Assembly: GCA_024401435.1 (NCBI GenBank)
Contig: JAKSLB010000008.1
Coordinates: 1-54,652 of the forward strand
Length of the DNA: 54,652 nucleotides
Direction of reading: 5' to 3'
From: Paludibacteraceae bacterium
GTDB lineage: Bacteria; Bacteroidota; Bacteroidia; Bacteroidales; Paludibacteraceae
Position numbers and translations under genes: made by a program. How positions within the stretch are numbered: position 1 is the stretch's first letter; each line of letters begins with the position of its first letter. Shown here piece by piece: positions 1-5,990 of the stretch. The notes beneath the pieces are model-generated. The model saw only the letters and a program-made list of their open reading frames with translations. It was not told the origin of the DNA and ran no database searches.

Positions 1-51
1 CGCGACCCCAACCTTGGCAAGGTTGTGCTCTACCAACTGAGCTATTTTCGC
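1..51 (-). tRNA. tRNA-Gly(GCC), 3' part cut off by the window edge
   Basis: Read on the minus strand from 51, a 7-nt acceptor strand GCGAAAA is followed by T8-A9, a D arm (GCTCAGTTGGTAGAGC) and an anticodon arm CAACC-TTGCCAA-GGTTG. The anticodon is GCC, so it decodes glycine. The variable loop begins before position 1, and the T arm and acceptor 3' strand lie outside the window. It is preceded at 90-160 by a decayed tRNA-like sequence, and both appear to be served by the promoter at 202-209. Confidence 0.93.
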
Positions 52-89
52 ATTTCAAATATTCATATTACTCATCAGTTTTACTTTAA

Positions 90-160
90 ATCTCACCAAG
101 ATCGAGGAAACCTCTCTAGTTGGTAAAACTACGCTCTACTGACTGAGCAATTTTTTCGTC
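90..160 (-). pseudogene. Decayed tRNA-like sequence upstream of tRNA-Gly
   Basis: On the minus strand a clear D-arm core (GCTCAGT...GTAGAGC) is followed, at the same spacing as in the neighbouring tRNA-Gly, by a degraded anticodon loop (TTACCAA against TTGCCAA in tRNA-Gly). A T-loop-like TCGATC comes further on. The anticodon stem keeps about four pairs at best, the T stem does not close, and the acceptor strands do not pair. It looks like a relic of a second tRNA, perhaps a tRNA-Gly duplicate, in the same transcript. This is an inference from hand alignment. Confidence 0.6.
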
Positions 161-185
161 TTCTAACAACGAGCACTGAAAGCTA

Positions 186-209
186 TCTCTCAAATGCGTT
201 GCAAAGGTA
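186..209 (-). promoter_or_regulatory. tRNA promoter, -7 box and conserved start region
   Basis: The minus strand carries TACCTTTG at 209-202, which matches the Bacteroidetes -7 consensus TAnnTTTG. It is followed by GCAACGCATTTGAGA, nearly identical to the sequence after the -7 box of the tRNA-Leu promoter at 3278. Transcription would run through the decayed tRNA into tRNA-Gly. Confidence 0.65.
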
Positions 210-276
210 TAATAAAAATCTATACTCACAAAATTTGGTTGGACTATTTTTTCAGTTCTTTGAAAGAAAATTTTCA

Positions 277-1410
277 CTACGACATTCTGCTTTTATAATC
301 AGAGTAATCGAATTCTCTCAATTTCACCAATTTATCATCCTTTGTCCACAACATCAAGGATGGATGGGTAATTCCATTAAACATTGTTGTTTTAACTGTA
401 GTATAATGAATCATATCCATCAAAACAATCTTTTCTCCTATCTGCAACTCATGATCAAAACTCCAATCACCATAATAATCACCAGACAAGCAACTGTTAC
501 CTCCCATTCGATAGGTATACTTTCCATTCTCTACGGATGATAATATGGCTGGTTGATACGGCATCTCCAAACAATCTGGCATATGGCAAGCAAACGAGAC
601 ATTCAAGATAGCTGTTCTGATACCATGATTTTCAACAATATCCACAACTTTTGAAACTAACTCACCCGTTTGCCAGGCAAATGCGCTACCTGGTTCCATG
701 ATAACTTGCAACCATGGATAACGTGAACGAAATTCACGAAGCACATAAATCAAATGTTCAACATCATAATCGGCACGAGTCATCAAGTGACCACCACCGA
801 AATTAATCCATTTTATTTGATTGAAATATTTAGAAAACTTCTGTTCCACTACAGACAAAGTTCTTTCCAAGTCATACGAAGTGGACTCACATAGGGTATG
901 GAAATGAATTCCTTCCACACCTTCTGGCAATTTATCTCCCAACAAATCAGCCACCACACCCAGTCTTGACCCCGGTGCACATGGGTTATATAAATCAGTC
1001 TCTACATCCGAAAATTCCGGATTCACACGCAACCCGCAGGATATAGGATGAGAAACTTTTTGGGTCTCTGGATAAAACCGAGCAAATTGTGTTAATGAAT
1101 TGAATGTGATATGACTACTACACTGAGCAATTTTTGAAAACTCCTCTTCTGTATAGGCTGGAGAATACGTATGAGCCAAATTGCCCATCTCTTCAACAGC
1201 CAGACATGCTTCTGAAAGGGAACTTGCCGTCGAATATGGAATATACTCTCTCACTATCGGAAAGACTTTCCACAAAGCAAAGGCTTTGAAAGCAAGGATA
1301 ATCTCCACCCCTGCTCTCTCCTTTACTGATTTTATCAATGACAAATTTCGTCGAAGACGTACTTCATCCACCACATATGCGGGAGCGGGTACCTGTGCGT
1401 AATCAATCAT
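277..1410 (-). CDS. nspC: Carboxynorspermidine/carboxyspermidine decarboxylase
   Basis: This PLP-dependent decarboxylase of the alanine-racemase-fold group makes spermidine (or norspermidine) from the carboxylated precursor, the last step of the polyamine route used by Bacteroidales in place of SpeD/SpeE. The 377 residues have the family's usual length. The probable PLP lysine is K42 in ILAFKAFAL, and a glycine-rich phosphate-binding segment (NFGGGHLMTR) lies mid-protein. The ATG at 1410 follows the aspartokinase stop by 12 bp, so the two are one operon. The aspartokinase supplies precursor for aspartate semialdehyde, the co-substrate of carboxyspermidine dehydrogenase, whose gene is not in the window. 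The family call is firm. The choice of substrate (carboxyspermidine over carboxynorspermidine) is inferred from what is known in Bacteroides. Confidence 0.93.
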   Translation of the reverse strand: MIDYAQVPAPAYVVDEVRLRRNLSLIKSVKERAGVEIILAFKAFALWKVFPIVREYIPYSTASSLSEACLAVEEMGNLAHTYSPAYTEEEFSKIAQCSSHITFNSLTQFARFYPETQKVSHPISCGLRVNPEFSDVETDLYNPCAPGSRLGVVADLLGDKLPEGVEGIHFHTLCESTSYDLERTLSVVEQKFSKYFNQIKWINFGGGHLMTRADYDVEHLIYVLREFRSRYPWLQVIMEPGSAFAWQTGELVSKVVDIVENHGIRTAILNVSFACHMPDCLEMPYQPAILSSVENGKYTYRMGGNSCLSGDYYGDWSFDHELQIGEKIVLMDMIHYTTVKTTMFNGITHPSLMLWTKDDKLVKLREFDYSDYKSRMS

Positions 1411-1422
1411 ATTCTTATTTTA

Positions 1423-2808
1423 TTATTTAGCCACGCATAGTGCATTATTCAACGCAACAATAGCTGCCGAATAATCTTTTCTTTCTATGACAAACTGCAT
1501 GTTAACTTGACGTAAAGATTGTGCGAAACACTCAATATTGATATTATTATCACACAATGCCTTTGCTGCTTTATACAAGAAACCCGGATGTGCTATGTTT
1601 GTACCCATACAACATACGATTGCCACATCTTTAACAGTCACTTGATAGAATTTCTCTTTCAATTCTTCTATCAATCCTTGCGACTTAGCCTTATCCCATA
1701 TTACCATCGTAATGCTGTTGGCATTTGTTGATTTTAAAATATAGCTTACACCATGTTTTTCAAACACTTGCATAATGCGAAGATCAAAGCCAACCTCTCC
1801 TACCATCATAGGATCATGAACTTCAACCGCCAAGACCTTATCTGTTCCTGAGACTATTTCTATACGAGATTTCTCTGCAACATAATTTTTAGAAATCAAT
1901 GTACCAGGATGTTCTGGTTCGAACGTATTTTTTATACGAATGTCAATGCCTGCCAATTCCAATGGTTTAGATGCCTTTGGATGAATTGCTTCCATACCAA
2001 CATCTGCTAATTGATCAGCAACCATAAAGTTAGTGTTACCCACAATGATTGAGTTCTCTTTACCCACCAACTTCGGATCTGCAGAAGACAAATGGAACTC
2101 TTTATGAATAACAGCCTCATTCGCTTTCACATCCACAGCAATTTTAGAGAAAGTAACTTCTGAATAACCACGGTCAAATGCTCTCATGATTCCTTCTGTT
2201 CCTTTCGTATAACCTGTAGCCACACAAAGTGTCTTGGAAAAATCAATTCCAATGAAAGCCTTATGAATACGCTCATCAATAGTCAAAGCTTCCGAATCAT
2301 CAAATCCGCACAAATCAATAAACGTTGCATTGATGCCATTATTTTTTATGATGTTGACAGAATTGAATGCTGAATGAGCCTCTCCAATAGAAGAAAGAAT
2401 CTCACGTGCAGCTAAATATATATCGTTTCGATCCACATAACCAGAAGCTAACACGCTATGCATAGAGCGAAGGAAACTTTTTGCCTTTTCTATACGATTG
2501 ATAACAAATTCATCAGCTACTTTTTGGTCTAACTTAATATCAGCAAAACCACGGTTTAACGCGATCAATTTTTGACACAACTCATCAAGAGCCGCCTCAT
2601 AATTATCATCCTTTAAAAATTTTACATAAATTCCAGGTTCTCCTGTCTTCTTATGTTCAAGCAACCAGTTTGTAACATTATTATAGGCAGAAACAACGAA
2701 TATTCGATTATACATTTCTGCACCACTACGTTTTCCAATGATAATGTTGTTCAAGACATCCTTGAACTGTGACATGGAGGTTCCTCCGATTTTCTCTACT
2801 GTTAACAT
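1423..2808 (-). CDS. Aspartate kinase, ectoine-cluster (Ask_Ect) type
   Basis: Phosphorylates aspartate to aspartyl-4-phosphate, the first step toward aspartate semialdehyde. The N-terminus carries the kinase motif KIGGTSM (residues 6-12), a variant of the usual KFGGTS. The segments VVSAYNNVTNWLLEHKKTGEPG and GEAHSAFN are those I associate with the Ask_Ect aspartokinases of ectoine clusters, not LysC or ThrA. The C-terminal 150 residues look like paired ACT domains. No ectoine genes are seen. The next gene, 12 bp downstream, is nspC, so the likely role is supplying aspartate semialdehyde for carboxyspermidine synthesis. Ask_Ect enzymes are often weakly feedback-inhibited, which would suit a dedicated pathway, but that is not readable here. 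A good promoter lies at 2853-2880. Confidence 0.9.
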   Translation of the reverse strand: MLTVEKIGGTSMSQFKDVLNNIIIGKRSGAEMYNRIFVVSAYNNVTNWLLEHKKTGEPGIYVKFLKDDNYEAALDELCQKLIALNRGFADIKLDQKVADEFVINRIEKAKSFLRSMHSVLASGYVDRNDIYLAAREILSSIGEAHSAFNSVNIIKNNGINATFIDLCGFDDSEALTIDERIHKAFIGIDFSKTLCVATGYTKGTEGIMRAFDRGYSEVTFSKIAVDVKANEAVIHKEFHLSSADPKLVGKENSIIVGNTNFMVADQLADVGMEAIHPKASKPLELAGIDIRIKNTFEPEHPGTLISKNYVAEKSRIEIVSGTDKVLAVEVHDPMMVGEVGFDLRIMQVFEKHGVSYILKSTNANSITMVIWDKAKSQGLIEELKEKFYQVTVKDVAIVCCMGTNIAHPGFLYKAAKALCDNNINIECFAQSLRQVNMQFVIERKDYSAAIVALNNALCVAK

Positions 2809-2852
2809 ATGTTGATTTGTAATTATTAATCTAAAAAAAACAATCTAAATTG

Positions 2853-2880
2853 CAAAATTACAAAAAAATTCAGTTACCAA
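2853..2880 (-). promoter_or_regulatory. Promoter of the aspartokinase-nspC operon
   Basis: On the minus strand TTG (2880-2878) and, after 17 bp, TAATTTTG (2860-2853) match the Bacteroidetes -33/-7 elements. The expected transcript start is about 35-40 nt upstream of the ATG at 2808. Confidence 0.65.
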
Positions 2881-3030
2881 CCCGTTCTCTTTAAAGATAT
2901 TTAGAGACGATTTTTTTTCATAATTTTTTCATCAACACACAATAAAGTATAAAACACAACGTATATATAGTGTAATGTTTAATATCTTATGCGTTTTTAT
3001 TTAGATTAAACAATGTTTAGTTCTATACAG

Positions 3031-3060
3031 AAGCCAATTTGCTGAGAAGCAGATTGGCTT
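3031..3060. terminator. Strong 13-bp hairpin, possible terminator
   Basis: AAGCCAATTTGCT (3031-3043), loop GAGA, AGCAGATTGGCTT (3048-3060), with one mismatch in the stem. Neither side carries a clean U tract: the plus strand continues TATTTATAGG and the minus strand CTGTATAG. It lies between the tRNA-Leu terminator and the aspartokinase promoter. Its role is uncertain. Confidence 0.4.
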
Positions 3061-3068
3061 TATTTATA

Positions 3069-3118
3069 GGAAATTTCTATAAAATGCTTTGTAGTGCTTT
3101 TGTAGATTTTTCCAGACA
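3069..3118. repeat. Truncated copy (C) of the ~200-bp palindromic repeat
   Basis: This 50-bp stretch matches the left end of the full element at 27064: TTTCTATAAA, then TGCTTTGTAGTG, then TTCCAGACA against TTGTCAGACA. The rest of the element is missing. It lies just beyond the tRNA-Leu terminator, in a 350-bp stretch (2809-3158) that has no gene. Confidence 0.65.
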
Positions 3119-3119
3119 T

Positions 3120-3155
3120 AAAAAAAAGCAGACAAAGAATAAATCTTTATCTGCT
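3120..3155 (-). terminator. Rho-independent terminator of tRNA-Leu
   Basis: The minus strand reads AGCAGATAAAGA, a short loop, then TCTTTGTCTGCT, followed by eight T. It begins 4 nt after the tRNA 3' end. Confidence 0.85.
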
Positions 3156-3158
3156 CAG

Positions 3159-3242
3159 TACCCAGACCCGGGGTCGAACCGGGATGGAAGTGAATCCACT
3201 GGTGTTTGAGACCAGCGCGTCTACCGATTCCGCCATCTGGGC
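3159..3242 (-). tRNA. tRNA-Leu(CAA)
   Basis: The minus-strand sequence of 84 nt has acceptor GCCCAGA paired to TCTGGGT (with a G-U first pair) and discriminator A. The anticodon arm is CTGGT-CTCAAAC-ACCAG with anticodon CAA. A long variable arm typical of class II tRNAs (TGGATTCACTTCCA region) and a T arm CCCGGTTCGACCCCGGG follow. The 3' CCA is not encoded. Confidence 0.95.
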
Positions 3243-3254
3243 ATCATTGAGTTG

Positions 3255-3278
3255 TTTCTCAAATGCGGTGCAAAGGTA
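3255..3278 (-). promoter_or_regulatory. tRNA-Leu promoter
   Basis: The minus strand has TACCTTTG (3278-3271) followed by GCACCGCATTTGAGA. That sequence is nearly identical to the tRNA-Gly unit at 209-186, including the bases downstream of the -7 box, so both tRNA units use the same extended promoter. Confidence 0.7.
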
Positions 3279-3439
3279 TAACTATTTTTTGTTCTCACAA
3301 ACTTTTACATCAAAAAAAATGAGTAAAACAACTGCATTTTTATTTAATCTCTTATTACTCAAAGAAATATTTTTCTCTCTGAAACTTCTTTCTAACATAT
3401 TAGATTCACGAACAGAAGTTCGTGTTTCCCACAAGAAAA

Positions 3440-3979
3440 CTAATCAAATTTTTCTTTCTTAACAGAACAATATAACGAAACAACACCTTTATTGTCAGGT
3501 GTTCCTAATTTCAAATTGATTTTTGCAGTAAATTGGTCATTTGTATCTTCAAGATATATTGATGCTGCATCTGGAGTCGTCCAATACGTTTTGTTATTAT
3601 TAATCAAAACATAGGAATTTCCTTTTTCATAATGATATGTGAATTTACCTCCTTCTCCTTTATTCTCTATAACATCAATATGCCAATCTTGAAGGGTTAA
3701 CAAATTGACTTCTGTATATGTTGGAATCGGAGTTCCTTCCTTTTCCAGGATGACACTTGTCCCTGTTTTGTTCGACACGAATTGCAAACGTGTTTCTGGG
3801 GTTAAATAAGTATTAACAAAGTCAATAGTATACTCTGTTCCATCAATAACCATTCGATTGTTAGGATCTGGAAGTTCTTCTTTTACACAACCTGTAAGAA
3901 CAAGACTTACAAAAGCTAATAAGATTTGTGCAATTCTTGATTTCATATGCAATTTTATAACTAAATATTGAATTTTCAT
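3440..3979 (-). CDS. Small surface lipoprotein of unknown function
   Basis: I do not recognise the family. The protein has a lipoprotein signal ending in VLTGC (Cys about residue 31 from the ATG at 3979, or residue 20 from the internal ATG at 3946), then about 150 residues rich in beta-strand-like segments (NRMVIDGTEYTIDFVNTYLTPETRLQF and similar pieces). The ATG at 3979 overlaps the upstream stop as TAATG, which favours translational coupling, but the start at 3946 gives a more normal signal peptide of about 19 residues. It is the second gene of an operon with the beta-helix lipoprotein at 3979-5721 and may be its partner at the cell surface. Confidence 0.75.
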   Translation of the reverse strand: MKIQYLVIKLHMKSRIAQILLAFVSLVLTGCVKEELPDPNNRMVIDGTEYTIDFVNTYLTPETRLQFVSNKTGTSVILEKEGTPIPTYTEVNLLTLQDWHIDVIENKGEGGKFTYHYEKGNSYVLINNNKTYWTTPDAASIYLEDTNDQFTAKINLKLGTPDNKGVVSLYCSVKKEKFD

Positions 3980-5721
3980 TAATTATTAGGATCGACAATC
4001 GTATCTACACTCTTTTCATCACCATTTGTCAAAGTATTCCAAATTATCAATTGACCATTTGGCAACACATCCATTTTCTGAATGTCTATCACACTGTTGT
4101 TTTGGAATTCATGACTAATATCACCATAATTACTTCCATGATCCTTGATGACATATCTTCCCTCACTACCAGTCACCGCAGCAGCAACAGTTTTTGCCTT
4201 ACAATGGCTAAAGTCATTTGAATTGGAATTTATCACACCATTCTCCTCACTTGTATTATAGATTCTAAAGATAGTTTCCTCATAATTTACATCCACTTGA
4301 TCCGTTTCAACATCATCAACAATAATATTATTAGAGAAAGTAATGTTTGAACCACGATTATCTCCTTCGCGAACATAAATAATACCCGACCCTGGAAGAG
4401 TTGTATTTTGATAACGCTCGCAACGAGCACCTCTCGCAAATGTATTACCTAAAATATTGATACCATTTATACTAGGATTATGTATTTCAGAATCAGGCAA
4501 CGAATTATCTTCATTCTTTTCATTAAACAACATAATACAACTATGCGTTGCAGCATCAAACAAACAATTTTCCACATTAACAATAGTAGCAGCTTCATCT
4601 ATAAGGAAGTGAATGAAATTGTATTCAAACCTACAATTAACAAATTGTGTCATACTCGAACCTTTCAGACAAACACCAGCACCAACCTTACGAATTGCAT
4701 TAGGATTCGTATCGTCAATTTTAGCAGCTGACAAATTGTAATTCAACATGTTTGTATTAAAATGGCAATCCTCACAAATGTAATCCGACGTGTATGCCGT
4801 ATACAATCCGAAACGACATGCACTGAAATACGTACGATTGATTCTTTCTATATATCCACCAATCGAACGGATACCATAAGTAAAACCAACAATAGAGCAA
4901 TCCCTCATAGCTGTTAAAGAACCATGAACACCATTATCATCAGCATAAAGGAATACACCACAAGTAAAAATCCCCTCTCTTGTATTTCCACCAATATACA
5001 AATTGCTATTACCTATAATCGAAACTCCGTACAAATTCAAGCTACCACCCACATCAAACTTAATCGCAGTAATATTCGATGAAGTTTTGATTCCATATTC
5101 AGAATTTTCAACCTGAGTGGCATAAACATTTTCCGACCAATCAATACCACGTATAGTAATAGATTTTGGAATCACAATTGAAGAATTAATCGCATACAAT
5201 CCATCCAGCACCAAAGTCTCTGGAATAATTTTCAAGACTTGATTGATAATCGTAGAGTTATCTGTATTAGAAGTAGATGCACCAAACCATGAGAGAGCAA
5301 CCTCTTTGTTATACAAAGACCCTGAAAAGGAACAACCACTAAACATCACCAATCCTTCAATGTAAGTATTATCAAAAGTAACTAGTGCATTTTTTATAGA
5401 GCCACCATTGAAACGAAGAATGGAATTTGCTGGTATTGTAATTTTCCCACCCTTTAAATCAAAATCACTCGTGAGTTCATAGATTGTTTTTGAAGTAGCT
5501 AACTGACTGGATATAGATTTTGACGGATCTAACAAGACGTATGCGAATTCAGAATCATCGCCCGGACTGTTTAACGCTAATTTAGATGAAAGGTCTGTCG
5601 CAATCTGAGTTACTTCACTTTCATCTTCTTTATCTTCATAAACAAGATCTTCTTTACTACATCCAACAAAAGATAGGAATATAAATATAGGCAAGAAATA
5701 AATAAAAAAAACTTTTCTCAT
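3979..5721 (-). CDS. Right-handed beta-helix (pectate-lyase-fold-like) lipoprotein
   Basis: The 580-residue protein starts with a lipoprotein signal (hydrophobic run, then FVGCSKED, Cys 21). From about residue 90 it has the opening of a pectate-lyase-superfamily beta-helix (GGKITIPANSILRFNGGSI, then GASTSNTDNSTIINQVL), followed by repeating short coils rich in N, G, V and I such as NVENCLFDAATHS and NINILGNTFARGA. Such proteins bind or cleave polysaccharide, but no catalytic residues can be assigned by eye. It leads a two-gene operon and is divergent from the GLUG-repeat gene at 5991. An adhesin or sugar-binding role is as likely as a lyase. Confidence 0.8.
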   Translation of the reverse strand: MRKVFFIYFLPIFIFLSFVGCSKEDLVYEDKEDESEVTQIATDLSSKLALNSPGDDSEFAYVLLDPSKSISSQLATSKTIYELTSDFDLKGGKITIPANSILRFNGGSIKNALVTFDNTYIEGLVMFSGCSFSGSLYNKEVALSWFGASTSNTDNSTIINQVLKIIPETLVLDGLYAINSSIVIPKSITIRGIDWSENVYATQVENSEYGIKTSSNITAIKFDVGGSLNLYGVSIIGNSNLYIGGNTREGIFTCGVFLYADDNGVHGSLTAMRDCSIVGFTYGIRSIGGYIERINRTYFSACRFGLYTAYTSDYICEDCHFNTNMLNYNLSAAKIDDTNPNAIRKVGAGVCLKGSSMTQFVNCRFEYNFIHFLIDEAATIVNVENCLFDAATHSCIMLFNEKNEDNSLPDSEIHNPSINGINILGNTFARGARCERYQNTTLPGSGIIYVREGDNRGSNITFSNNIIVDDVETDQVDVNYEETIFRIYNTSEENGVINSNSNDFSHCKAKTVAAAVTGSEGRYVIKDHGSNYGDISHEFQNNSVIDIQKMDVLPNGQLIIWNTLTNGDEKSVDTIVDPNN

Positions 5722-5847
5722 CTTTTCTATAAGTTAAATATATATATTTCTATGTAGAAGCATTGTTTCTCTGCGAATTTAACAATAAAAACCATTTTTT
5801 TGAGAATGCAAAAGCAAATTACTCACAACTACACTTCATACACTTTA

Positions 5848-5855
5848 CAAAAGTA
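5848..5855 (-). promoter_or_regulatory. -7 box of the beta-helix lipoprotein operon
   Basis: TACTTTTG on the minus strand matches TAnnTTTG. This would give a leader of about 120 nt before the ATG at 5721. A CAAA (TTTG on the minus strand) at 5870-5873 is somewhat too close to be an ideal -33 element. Confidence 0.45.
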
Positions 5856-5930
5856 CAAAAAAGATAATTCAAACATAACAAATAAAAGGGAAAATAGATA
5901 ACACATTTATTTAATATTCATTAAAAAGCC

Positions 5931-5957
5931 TTGTTTAAATATTTTTTTTTAATTTTG
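5931..5957 (+). promoter_or_regulatory. Promoter of the GLUG-repeat protein gene
   Basis: TTG at 5931-5933 and TAATTTTG at 5950-5957 match the -33 and -7 elements with 16 bp between them. This argues that translation starts at the ATG at 5991 and not at the TTG at 5931, which would lie inside the promoter. Confidence 0.5.
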
Positions 5958-5990
5958 AGCATTAAATTCTTAATCGTAATAAAACCCAAC

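Noticed and set aside
199-540. 113-codon plus-strand ORF
   Set aside because: Most of it is antisense to nspC, whose motifs are clear on the minus strand.
3184-3462. 92-codon plus-strand ORF over tRNA-Leu
   Set aside because: It covers the tRNA and its promoter on the opposite strand and reads as low-complexity sequence.
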